From Synechococcales cyanobacterium CNB (GTDB lineage Bacteria > Planctomycetota > Phycisphaerae > Phycisphaerales > UBA1924): DNA of 64,000 bases. The position numbers and the translations under genes were made by a program. The stretch lies in contig SZOZ01000006.1 of the NCBI GenBank assembly GCA_030263455.1, positions 1 to 64,000 of the forward strand, written 5' to 3'. Below are positions 47,382 to 55,869 of this stretch, one piece after another; the first letter of the stretch is position 1, and every line of letters starts with the position of its first letter. The notes under the pieces are model-generated. The model was given only the letters and a program-made list of their open reading frames with translations, did no database searches and had not been told where the DNA came from.

Positions 47382-47480
47382 GTGATGAATGCTACGCGAT
47401 GGAGGCGCCGGATTCATCATCGCCGGGCGGGACTGCCGTTACGCCGAGAGCTTGTGCAAAGAGCGAGCGTTCAACCTCTC

Positions 47481-47516
47481 AAAAACAAAAGCCCCGCAAG
47501 TCCTTGACCTGCGGGC
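47481..47516 (-). terminator. Intrinsic terminator after tRNA-Pro
   Basis: On the minus strand an 11-bp stem (47491-47516, one wobble, one bulge, 3-base loop) is followed by TTTTGTTTTT (47490-47481). It starts about 12 bases after the tRNA 3' end. Confidence 0.85.
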
Positions 47517-47528
47517 CTTATGCGGCAA

Positions 47529-47602
47529 TCGGGGTGAGAGGATTTGAACCTCCGACCTTCTCGTCCCGAACGAGACGCGCTACCAAGCTGCGCTACACCC
47601 CG
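47529..47602 (-). tRNA. tRNA-Pro (CGG)
   Basis: Acceptor CGGGGTG/CACCCCG, discriminator A, anticodon loop TTCGGGA (anticodon CGG), T loop TTCAAAT. Only one G.T in the stems. CCA is not encoded. A TATACT box lies upstream on the minus strand near 47656-47661. Confidence 0.97.
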
Positions 47603-47744
47603 TGGTCCCGTTTGTCCTCCGGCAGGCGATGGATGATCGCTCGCCGATGCCGCCGAGTATAGCCCCCTTCACGGACCGGCAGGAAGCACGGCCGGCAGGG
47701 CTGTCCTGACGCTCCGGCTGATACAGGGAAACAGGTCGGAGGCG

Positions 47745-48548
47745 TTACTTGAATCGGGCCGTCTCCGCAGGGTACTGCGGCTCGACCGTGTAGACGTTGT
47801 CCGAGCGGGTGCCGGGGTCGCCGTCCTGACCCGCGGAGTAGAAGTACGGACGGCCACCGGGGCAGATGCCCTCGTCCGCGTCTCCGACCCACTTCGAGGT
47901 GCGCAGCGGATCGGTCGCGCTCCACGGTCGGTAGGACCGCCTGAAGTTGAGCGCGACCGGCGTTCCATCGACTTTCACGCTCATGTTCGCTCGGCTGACC
48001 TTGACGTTCTTGTCGTTGTAGTAATCTCCGTATCCGCCGTGGTAGGCGGGATGAACGAAGCGGATCGGGCGTTCCCAGGCATCGACGACGTTCAGGGCCT
48101 TGTAGGCCGTCGGCGCCCCGCTGACCCCAAAGTCAACCACCGTCGGCTTGGCATACTTCGTGTCCAGCGACTGCAGCGCGGGTGCGACGGCAGCTGACTG
48201 CATCACCAACGCCGTGTACAGCGTAACCGTCGGATTCGCGGGGTCGTCTTCCTTGGCGTTGTCCGGCCGCCCATCGACCATCGGGATGGAGGCCCGTCCG
48301 GTGATGCCCGCCGGTGGCGGGAGTTGTGACGCGGGGATCTGTCCCTCGGACGCGATCCACTCGGCGAGCGAGTTGTCGAGCACGCGGATGGTGTTCGCCG
48401 TCGCCGATGCTCGGCTCGAGTTCGTCATCTTGGTGCCGACCGTCACGGTCAGGCCGACGAGCAGGGCGAGAATCGCCACAACGACGAGCATCTCCACGAG
48501 CGTGAAGGCCGAGCGTTGCATCGGGATGATTCCGTGTGTTGCCGTCAT
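47745..48548 (-). CDS. Prepilin-type (GspG/GspH-like) protein
   Basis: 267 residues. Leader QRSAFTLVEMLVVVAILALL, with Ser in place of the usual Gly before the cleavage point. The body is Tyr/Asp/Pro-rich: WERPIRFVHPAYHGG, YYNDKNVKVSRANM and YFYSAGQDGDPGTRSDN, the last resembling the Ca loop of GspG-like pilins. The ATG at 48548 has GGAG upstream. It stands apart from the secretion operon; a solitary pseudopilin role is inferred. Confidence 0.8.
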   Translation of the reverse strand: MTATHGIIPMQRSAFTLVEMLVVVAILALLVGLTVTVGTKMTNSSRASATANTIRVLDNSLAEWIASEGQIPASQLPPPAGITGRASIPMVDGRPDNAKEDDPANPTVTLYTALVMQSAAVAPALQSLDTKYAKPTVVDFGVSGAPTAYKALNVVDAWERPIRFVHPAYHGGYGDYYNDKNVKVSRANMSVKVDGTPVALNFRRSYRPWSATDPLRTSKWVGDADEGICPGGRPYFYSAGQDGDPGTRSDNVYTVEPQYPAETARFK

Positions 48549-48675
48549 GCCGCATCTCCGTAGCGTGCCGCCGAAGCGGTGCATGGGCGAAGCATAACCC
48601 CTCGGCCTCGCCCTCTCCCAGACATACGCCGCCCCGGCGCGATCCGTTCCGCCTCGCGGCCCTCTTCCGGAAGGA

Positions 48676-51600
48676 CTATCGCTTGCGAGGCTCCTTTCGG
48701 TCCGCAGCGAGAGCCGCCCGCGCGGACTCGTCCGTCACAGTCGGCGGGGCCTTGTCCTTCCCGTCCCGGGCGGTGCCATCCTCGGGCTTCGGCGGCACCG
48801 AAGCGGCGGGCTGGGCCATCGGTCGCGCGTCGAGACCCGGCCCCATGATCGAACCGCCCACGGGTGTCATCGGGGGCGCTCCAGCCGGGCGGCTCGGAGG
48901 CGCGGGAACCGGCCGAACGGCAGGGCGCAGCGGCTGGCCCGGCGCCGGCGCACCCATGCCCCCCCCCCCACCGCCGCCCGGACCGCCGGGACCACCGCTC
49001 GGCATCAGCCGAGCCTTGAAGACGTAGTCCGTGACGCGGTCCCGGATGCCCTCGTTCATGTCCTGGAAGAGGCGTGAACCTTCTCGCTTGTACTCGATGC
49101 GCGGATCGCGCTGGCTGAACGCCCTGAACCCGATCGCGTCGCGGAGCTGGTCCATCGCGTAGAGATGGTCCTTCCACGCGCCGTCGAAGATCTCGAGCAG
49201 GATCGTGCGTTCGAGGTAGAGCAACTCGGCACGGAGCAGGTTCTCGACGCGGGCGCGGACCGCGTCGGGTCGCTCAGATGGTTCGAGGTATCGCAGCCGG
49301 TCCGGCAGGCCGACGCCGAATCGCTCGGACAGGTGCCGATCGAGAGCGGCGTCGTCCGGGCAGGCGAGGGCGGCTTCGATCTCCCTCTCAATCACCCGCT
49401 CACGCACGAAACGCTGCGAGGCCTCGAGCAGTTCACCCCGGATGCGCTGCGGCGGTGTCGTTCGGACGCGCTCCTCCGTCCAGTTCAGGCCGAAGCGCCG
49501 GTTCGCCCAGTCCGCCAGCTGGCGCAGCGCCTCGGTCGGCGACTGCCGCGCCGCGTTCATCGTCAGCTGCATCATGAAGTCCACGGGGTACTCGACCTCC
49601 CGGCGTTCGTAGAGCTTCTCAGCCTGCTCCATGATGAGCATCTGCGGTGTGCGTTCCTCGTCCTCGATCGCTTCGCGCAACGCTTCGGCACCGATCTCGA
49701 ACCCGAACTTGTTCTTCACCCAATCCGAGAGACGGCGCACGCCGTAGTCAGACTCGACGAACTGCGCGATCCCCGAGAGGTCCGCCTGCTCGATGCGCCG
49801 CTCCGCGGCCTGGCAGAGCCGCTCGTACACGGCGCGTCGCTCCTGGGCCCCGCCCTCACGGAGTTCGGCCGCGTCCAGCTCGACGCCAAACCGCGACTTC
49901 GCCCAGTTGATCAGGCCGGCGGAGTCGAAATCGACGCTGACCTCCGAGCCTTCGACCGGCATGTACTCGCCGAGCGTCACGTCGATCATGTGGCGAACTT
50001 CCTCGGCGGCGATGCGACGAACGACAGCGTCCATCTCGTCCGCGTCCTTGCCGCGGAGCCGCTCGGGGGGGACGGAGCAGTCGAGCCGTTCGCGGGCGAA
50101 CTCCGCGACGCACTCGGCGGGGTAGCCCGGGTCCAGGTATTCGGCACAGGCGTCATCGACGGACTCCTCGATGTACTCGAAGATCAGACCGCGCACGTCG
50201 CGCCCCTCGAGCACGCGCTGCCTCAGCCCGTAGAAGTACTGCCGCTGGTGCTCCATCACCTCGTCGTACTCGAGGATGTTCTTGCGGACCTGGAAGTTGC
50301 GCTCCTCGACCTTGCGCTGGGCGCGCTCAACGCTCTTGGAGAGCATCGGGTGCTCGATGGCGTCGCCCTCCTTCATGCCAAGCCGAGACAGGATGCGCAT
50401 GGTCGTCTCGCCCGCGAACATTTTCATCAGGTCGTCCTCGAGCGACACGAAGAATCGGCTCGAGCCGTTGTCCCCCTGGCGGCCTGAACGCCCTCGCAAC
50501 TGGTTGTCGATGCGCCGGCTCTCGTGACGCTCCGTGCCGATGACGTGCAGCCCACCCATGTCCTCGACGTCCTCGAACCAGCGGATGCGGTGCAGAAGGC
50601 AACGACCAGTCGCGTCAAGCTCGGCACGCAGCTCGTCGGCTGAGGCAGTCTCCGCCTTCCTGGCCCCCATCCAGGTGTGCTTCTCCGCCCAGTGGCGAAG
50701 CAGGCGCAGCTCCAGTTCCGCGAAAGGCATCTCCTCGGCCTCACGCTTCTTCAGCCCGAGCTCCTGGGGCGCGATCTTGCGGTAGACGTTCCCACGCAGC
50801 TCCTCCTCGCTCGCGTTCACGGTGAGTTCACGCGAGCAGATGCCCCGCCGGAGCCAGTGGTCGAGGAGTTGTTCCCGGTTGAACCGGCCCAGGCGGATGT
50901 CCGTGCCGCGCCCCGCCATGTTCGTGGCGATCATCACCGCGCCGAGCGAGCCGGCTTCGGCGATGACGTGGGCTTCGCGCTCGTGCTGCTTCGCATTGAG
51001 GATTTCATGCCTGATCTGGTGCTTGCGGGCGAGCATCTTGCCCAGCGTCTCGCTCTTCTCCACGCTGGTCGTGCCGACGAGGATGGGCCGCCCAACGTCG
51101 TGGAACGCCTTGATCTCGTCCACGATCGTTTCCCACTTGTCGCGCACCCGCAGGAAGACCAGGTCGTCGTAGTCCCGCCGGATCACCGGCTTGTTCGTGG
51201 GGATGCTCACCACGTCGAGCTTGTAGATGTCGTGGAACTCCTGCGCCTCGGTGTCGGCCGTGCCCGTCATCCCCGACAGACGCCGGTACATCTTGAAGAA
51301 GTTCTGGATCGTCACCGTCGCGATCGTCTGCGTCTCCTGTTTCACAGGGACGCGCTCCTTGATCTCCACCGCCTGGTGCAGCCCGTCCGACCACTGCCGA
51401 CCCACCATCGGCCGGCCCGTGTTCACGTCCACGATCACGATGCTCGGCTCCGACCGTCCCGTAAACCGATCCGGCACGTCGAGCACCACGTAGTCGCGGT
51501 CACGCTGATAGATCACGTGCGCCCGCAGCGCGTTCTCCAGCAGGTGCGGCACGTCCATGTTCTCATCGACGTAGAACGACCCGACCCCCGCCGCACGCTG

Positions 51601-52908
51601 CGCCTCCGCGATGCCGTCGTGCGTCAGGTGGCACTGCTTGCGGTCCATCTGGGCGTCGTAGTACTGCGTGAACTTGTCGCGCCGGCGCTCCAGTTCGGGC
51701 AGCTCCCGCTTCGCGGCCGCGAGCTGCTTCTGCAGGTCGGGGATGCGCCCGCGGTCCCGCACCTGCCGGATGTCCCCCTCCAGCCCCTTGATCCGCTCCT
51801 TGCACCGCTGCACCTCGGCATCCGCCTCCGCCCAGGGCTTGTGCTTCTCCACGAGGTGGCGCGCCAGACGGTCGGCGAGCTCGTAGCGGGGCTGCTCCTC
51901 GTGCGCAGCCCCGGAGATGATCAGCGGCGTGCGGGCCTCGTCGATCAGGATCGAATCAACCTCGTCCACGATCGCGAACTGACGCTTGCGCTGCACCTGC
52001 TGATCCACCGACCGCTTCATGTTGTCACGCAGGTAATCGAATCCGAACTCGGCCGTCGTGCCGTAGACCACGTTGCACCGGTACATCCAGCGTTTCAGGT
52101 CCTCGGGCTGGATGTGCATCGGGTGGATCGCGCCCACCGTCAGCCCGAGGGCGTGAAAGAACGGGAACGTCCAGTCGCGGTCACGCTGCACCAGGTAATC
52201 GTTCACCGTCACGACGTGCACCTGGAACCGCTGGAGACAGGCGAGGTACGTCGCCAGCGGCGCGACGATCGTCTTCCCCTCGCCCGTCTTCATCTCCGCG
52301 ATCTTGCCCTGGCTCAGCACCATGCCGCCGATCAACTGCACGTCGAACGGCCTGGCCCGGAACGGCGGCTTGCTCTCGGGGTACAGGTCCCGCACGGCCC
52401 GGTACAACTCGACCGGAATCTCGACCCGCGCCCAGCCCGGCACCGGCTCCACGCAGCCAAGGAACTCGTCCTTCTCGTCCGGCTCACCCTGCGGCGTCGG
52501 CTTGCCCGGCTCCACCACGCACGTCTTCGGGATGACAAGCGGCAGGGCATCCGCCTCGGACTTCACGCGGTCGTAGGTCGAGCGCACCGCCGCCGGAAGG
52601 CTCGACGGGTCGAAGCCGTGCGCCGGGTTCAGGATGTTGCGGATGCCGACGGCACGGTCCATCGCCTCGCGCGCAACCGCGAACGCCTCGACGAGAACGT
52701 CGTCGGCCTTCGCGCCCTTGGCGACGCGCTCGCGCAGTTCGGCCGTCTTCGCCCGGAGTTGCTCGTCCGAGAGACGGGTGATGTCCCCCTCCATCCCATT
52801 GATGGCCTCGACCCGGGCTGTGTACTTGCGCACGAAACGCTCGTTGCGCGTGCCGATGATGCGGTTCAGGATCGGGCCGACGATCGGAATGCCCTGCTGT
52901 GCAGGCAT
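48676..52908 (-). CDS. secA: Preprotein translocase ATPase SecA, long form
   Basis: 1410 residues against ~900 in E. coli. Walker A MKTGEGKTIVA, DEAD-type IVDEVDSILIDEARTPL, and the motor motifs TGTADTEAQEF, VATNMAGRGTDI (as IATNMAGRGTDI) and GRSGRQGD are all present. Insertions: about 80 residues between REAMDRAVGIR and the Walker region, a coiled coil around RCKERIKGLEGDIRQVRDRG, and a large helical C-terminal addition. The tail is Pro/Gly-rich and has no zinc-binding CxC...CH motif. It drives Sec export. The start is the ATG at 52908. Confidence 0.95.
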   Translation of the reverse strand: MPAQQGIPIVGPILNRIIGTRNERFVRKYTARVEAINGMEGDITRLSDEQLRAKTAELRERVAKGAKADDVLVEAFAVAREAMDRAVGIRNILNPAHGFDPSSLPAAVRSTYDRVKSEADALPLVIPKTCVVEPGKPTPQGEPDEKDEFLGCVEPVPGWARVEIPVELYRAVRDLYPESKPPFRARPFDVQLIGGMVLSQGKIAEMKTGEGKTIVAPLATYLACLQRFQVHVVTVNDYLVQRDRDWTFPFFHALGLTVGAIHPMHIQPEDLKRWMYRCNVVYGTTAEFGFDYLRDNMKRSVDQQVQRKRQFAIVDEVDSILIDEARTPLIISGAAHEEQPRYELADRLARHLVEKHKPWAEADAEVQRCKERIKGLEGDIRQVRDRGRIPDLQKQLAAAKRELPELERRRDKFTQYYDAQMDRKQCHLTHDGIAEAQRAAGVGSFYVDENMDVPHLLENALRAHVIYQRDRDYVVLDVPDRFTGRSEPSIVIVDVNTGRPMVGRQWSDGLHQAVEIKERVPVKQETQTIATVTIQNFFKMYRRLSGMTGTADTEAQEFHDIYKLDVVSIPTNKPVIRRDYDDLVFLRVRDKWETIVDEIKAFHDVGRPILVGTTSVEKSETLGKMLARKHQIRHEILNAKQHEREAHVIAEAGSLGAVMIATNMAGRGTDIRLGRFNREQLLDHWLRRGICSRELTVNASEEELRGNVYRKIAPQELGLKKREAEEMPFAELELRLLRHWAEKHTWMGARKAETASADELRAELDATGRCLLHRIRWFEDVEDMGGLHVIGTERHESRRIDNQLRGRSGRQGDNGSSRFFVSLEDDLMKMFAGETTMRILSRLGMKEGDAIEHPMLSKSVERAQRKVEERNFQVRKNILEYDEVMEHQRQYFYGLRQRVLEGRDVRGLIFEYIEESVDDACAEYLDPGYPAECVAEFARERLDCSVPPERLRGKDADEMDAVVRRIAAEEVRHMIDVTLGEYMPVEGSEVSVDFDSAGLINWAKSRFGVELDAAELREGGAQERRAVYERLCQAAERRIEQADLSGIAQFVESDYGVRRLSDWVKNKFGFEIGAEALREAIEDEERTPQMLIMEQAEKLYERREVEYPVDFMMQLTMNAARQSPTEALRQLADWANRRFGLNWTEERVRTTPPQRIRGELLEASQRFVRERVIEREIEAALACPDDAALDRHLSERFGVGLPDRLRYLEPSERPDAVRARVENLLRAELLYLERTILLEIFDGAWKDHLYAMDQLRDAIGFRAFSQRDPRIEYKREGSRLFQDMNEGIRDRVTDYVFKARLMPSGGPGGPGGGGGGGMGAPAPGQPLRPAVRPVPAPPSRPAGAPPMTPVGGSIMGPGLDARPMAQPAASVPPKPEDGTARDGKDKAPPTVTDESARAALAADRKEPRKR

Positions 52909-53059
52909 GATGCGTTCTCTTTCTGCTTCTGACACGCCGATTGTCGGCCCAAGTTCGGGCGACACCGCGGTCAAGCGTGGTTGTCGGGGTCGTACCCCTG
53001 CGGTGGTTCGTGAATGTGGAGAAACGGGCGCGGCACGAATGCGCCGACGCGACGGCGGC

Positions 53060-53413
53060 TCAGGCAGACGCGGGTGGCGGCAGGTCGAGCTGCGTCAGAA
53101 CCAGCCACCGGCGACACGTCGGCGTGTCCGCATCGTGCCAGATCGGCGTTCCACAAGCGGCCCCCCCCGCGGGAAGTGGCTGCGTGCCCCCGGCCATGGC
53201 GCCGGCACGAACGGCGAAAGTCGCCTGCCCCACCGAGCCACCATCGACCAATCCGCGCAACTCGATTCGCGCCGCGGGGCGGCCTGAACCGGTGGCCTCC
53301 ACCGCTGCCGTGGCGAGGCTCATCGCCAGCGCGACGAGCATCAGGACCGGCAGCCCGATGGTTGCCCCTCGCAGGGGGGAGGCGTCGTGTTGATGCTGGG
53401 CAGCCCGAGACAC
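53060..53413 (-). CDS. Small exported protein, unrecognised
   Basis: 117 residues. One hydrophobic segment near the start (GLPVLMLVALAMSLATAAV), followed by ARIELRGLVDGGSVGQATFAVRAG and two Cys in ACGTPIW and TPTCRRWLV. The frame is open over a stretch with no competing gene, but the start (GTG at 53413) has no clear ribosome site and an internal Met is possible. I do not recognise a family. Eight C in a row lie at 53161-53168. 53414-53571 shows nothing. Confidence 0.4.
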   Translation of the reverse strand: MSRAAQHQHDASPLRGATIGLPVLMLVALAMSLATAAVEATGSGRPAARIELRGLVDGGSVGQATFAVRAGAMAGGTQPLPAGGAACGTPIWHDADTPTCRRWLVLTQLDLPPPASA

Positions 53414-53613
53414 GGCAGGGAAGTATCGACCCTACCCGGCCTCGGAGCAACCCCGCTGGGCAAGAGAAAGGCACCCCTTGCGTCAATAACTGAACGGCGG
53501 TCCCAAACGGGGCCGATATCGACCCGGCCCAGAGGCTGCGGAACCGGCGACCGGCAGGCTACGGTGTCGTAATGGCCGGTCAGCCTCCCCGCAAGCACGA
53601 GGAACCCTCCCCG

Positions 53614-53979
53614 ATGATCGCCACACGCGCTGCGCTGCCGACGACGCGGGATTCTGTCACCCACAAGTTCCGCGTTGACCGCCACGAGGGGTACCTGACC
53701 ATCGGCCTCTACCCGGACGGGCGGCCGGGCGAGATCTTCCTCAAGATTTCCAAGGAGGGTACCGCCCTCTCAGGCATGGCGCAGGCCTTCTGCCGGGCGT
53801 TCAGCCTCGCCATCCAGCACGGCCTGTCGGTCGAAGAGGCGGTCGTGCGGTTCAAAGGCATGCGCTTCGAACCGCTCGGCGCGACAAGCAACCCCGACAT
53901 CCCGGAGGCTGAGTCGATCGTGGACTACGTCGCGCGATACCTGGAACTGCACTTCTCGACCCGAACCCCCCGCAGATAG
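53614..53979 (+). CDS. Stand-alone TSCPD domain (NrdJ C-terminal-like)
   Basis: 121 residues. It is nearly all one TSCPD domain as found at the C terminus of B12-dependent ribonucleotide reductase NrdJ: HEGYLTIGLYPDGRPGEIFL, KISKEGTALSGMAQAFCR and MRFEPLGATSNPDIPEAESI, then SIVDYVARYLEL. The catalytic barrel is absent. In NrdJ this domain is thought to regulate or assist reduction; here it would act in trans. GAGGAA precedes the ATG by nine bases, and an earlier ATG at 53572 is possible. No reductase gene lies nearby. Confidence 0.75.
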   Translation: MIATRAALPTTRDSVTHKFRVDRHEGYLTIGLYPDGRPGEIFLKISKEGTALSGMAQAFCRAFSLAIQHGLSVEEAVVRFKGMRFEPLGATSNPDIPEAESIVDYVARYLELHFSTRTPRR

Positions 53980-53982
53980 CGA

Positions 53983-54972
53983 TCAACACACCCGGTTCGG
54001 CGGCTCACGCCCCGCCAGGATCGCCCGCGCGTTCTCAGCGACCATCTCCGTCATCATCTCGCGGTACCGGACGGCCGCGCTGCCCAGGTGCGGCGTCATC
54101 ACCACGTTGTCCAGGCCCGGCAGGTCGGGATGCACCTCCGGCTCTCGCTCGAAAACGTCAAGCCCCGCCCCCCAAATCCGGCGTTCCTTCAAGGCGGACG
54201 CCAGCGCGGCCTCGTCCACCACCGGGCCGCGGGCGGTGTTCACGAGGATCGCGGTGGGCTTCATCAGCCCGATCGCACGAGCGTCGATGATGTGCCGGGT
54301 CTCTGGCGTCAACGGCACGTGAACGCTCACGAGGTCCGCCTTCGCAAGCCCGTCTTCGAGCGAAACCCGCTGGGCGGCGAGCGGGGCGAGTTCGAACTCC
54401 CAGTGACGCGACCGGGCGACGTACAGGACGCGCATCCCCCAGCCCCGGGAGCGAAGCGCAGTCGCGAACCCGATCCGGCCAGCTCCGACGATCAGCAGGG
54501 TCCGGCCCGTGAAATCCAGACCCATGAACTCGGCCATGCCCAGCGGTCCGTGGCGCTTCCAATCGCCCGACCGTGCGAACCGATCCCCCTCGACCACCCT
54601 CCGGGCCGCGGCGAGCGCCAAGGCCCAGGCCATGTCGGCGGTGCCTTCGGTGACCGCGTCGGGGGTGTTCGTCACGACGACGCCACGCCGCCGACACGCC
54701 CCGAAGTCGAAGTTGTCCACGCCTACCGCGAAGTTGCAGACCCCGCGCAACCGCGGCCCCGCCGCTTCAAGCAGCGCCTCGTCCACGCGGTCCGTGTACA
54801 TGGTGACCAGGATCGAGGCATCCCGGGCGAAATCGCGCAACTCGCTGGGCGACAAGACCTTGTCCCCCGCGATACGAACCTCCGCGCCCTCGACGCGGAT
54901 CGCCCCGGGAATGCGTCGAGTAACCGCGATCACGGGGGCGGATGAACCGGCGTGGTCTCGTGAATCCGTCAT
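53983..54972 (-). CDS. D-isomer specific 2-hydroxyacid dehydrogenase
   Basis: 329 residues. NAD-binding GRTLLIVGAGRIGFATALRS, substrate contacts CNFAVGVDNFD, TPDAVTEGTADMAWAL, the catalytic Arg in VNTARGPVVDEAAL, Glu in DVFEREPEVHPDL and His in MTPHLGSA. It is closest in pattern to glyoxylate/hydroxypyruvate reductases. The ATG at 54972 is the start. Its end lies four bases from the TSCPD gene end (convergent). Confidence 0.88.
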   Translation of the reverse strand: MTDSRDHAGSSAPVIAVTRRIPGAIRVEGAEVRIAGDKVLSPSELRDFARDASILVTMYTDRVDEALLEAAGPRLRGVCNFAVGVDNFDFGACRRRGVVVTNTPDAVTEGTADMAWALALAAARRVVEGDRFARSGDWKRHGPLGMAEFMGLDFTGRTLLIVGAGRIGFATALRSRGWGMRVLYVARSRHWEFELAPLAAQRVSLEDGLAKADLVSVHVPLTPETRHIIDARAIGLMKPTAILVNTARGPVVDEAALASALKERRIWGAGLDVFEREPEVHPDLPGLDNVVMTPHLGSAAVRYREMMTEMVAENARAILAGREPPNRVC

Positions 54973-55219
54973 GCGGCAACGGTAGTCCGGCGGCACAACC
55001 CCCTTCCGGAGGGGCTGTTTTCGGCCGGTTCGACGGTATGAACGTGGACCACGTCGGTCCCCCCACCGAGTCGGCGGAAGCGAAGAATTCTCCACAACCG
55101 CTGGTTTTTTCGGTTTTTTTGCCCCGGAGCCACTTGCCGAACGGTTCTGGCCGCGTTACAACCCGCGGATTCGTTGGCCGAATCGTTCGGACACAAACAG
55201 GAGGTTACGGAGTCCACCT

Positions 55220-55606
55220 ATGGCGAAGAAAGCGAAGAAGGCTGCACGGAAGTCGGCGAGCGCTCCCGCGGCGAAGAAACCGGCGAAGATCACCGCGGCG
55301 AGCAAGACACGCACCAAGAGCGAGGTCTACTCGGTCCTCGCGGATCAGGCCGGGATCAGCAAGAAGCAGGCCGTCGCGCTGTTCAACGGCCTGTCGAGCC
55401 TCATCGAGGCCGACCTCAGCAAGAAGGGGCCCGGCGTCGTCGTTGTGCCCGGCCTGATGAAGGTTCTCGTGCAGCGCAAGCCCGCGACCAAGGCCCGCAA
55501 GGGCATCAACCCCTTCACCGGCGAGGAGACGATGTTCAAGGCCAAGCCGGCACGCAACGTCGTCAAGGTGCGCCCGATGAAGGGCCTCAAGGATCTCGTG
55601 GCCTGA
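55220..55606 (+). CDS. HU-family DNA-binding protein with basic N-terminal tail
   Basis: 128 residues. The first ~30 residues are Lys/Ala/Ser-rich (MAKKAKKAARKSASAPAA), like an H1-type tail. Then an HU/IHF fold: RTKSEVYSVLADQAGISKKQ, LIEADLSKKGPGVVVVPGLM and KARKGINPFTGEE, with the beta-arm region, then KVRPMKGLKDLV. Likely an abundant nucleoid protein. A possible promoter is TTGCCG-N16-TTACAA (55134-55161), and an intrinsic terminator follows. Confidence 0.9.
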   Translation: MAKKAKKAARKSASAPAAKKPAKITAASKTRTKSEVYSVLADQAGISKKQAVALFNGLSSLIEADLSKKGPGVVVVPGLMKVLVQRKPATKARKGINPFTGEETMFKAKPARNVVKVRPMKGLKDLVA

Positions 55607-55645
55607 ACGAAGCGCGCCCGCCGCGGCGCAACGTGCAACCACACG

Positions 55646-55677
55646 ACGGGTCGCCCCGCGCGGGCGGCCCGTTTTTT
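55646..55677 (+). terminator. Intrinsic terminator after the HU gene
   Basis: An 11-bp stem (55646-55656 with 55662-55672, one wobble), loop CGCGC, then six T at 55672-55677. Confidence 0.85.
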
Positions 55678-55869
55678 CGTTCTTGCCCGCCGTGAATCCG
55701 CCCCGCCTCGAGCGCCGTATGATCGTGGCCGGATGCCGGGCGGTCGTACACGCACGCTGACCGCGTCGGGCGGGCCGTGCCCCGTGGATGATCCGGGGCG
55801 CTCGACCCACAGAGCAAGACCGCACGTCATCGATCCGAACGCTTGTGCGCCGTCCCCACGGAGCGAACC

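Noticed and set aside
50677-52932. 751-codon plus-strand ORF opposite secA
   Set aside because: Antisense shadow; no domain pattern and no start signal.
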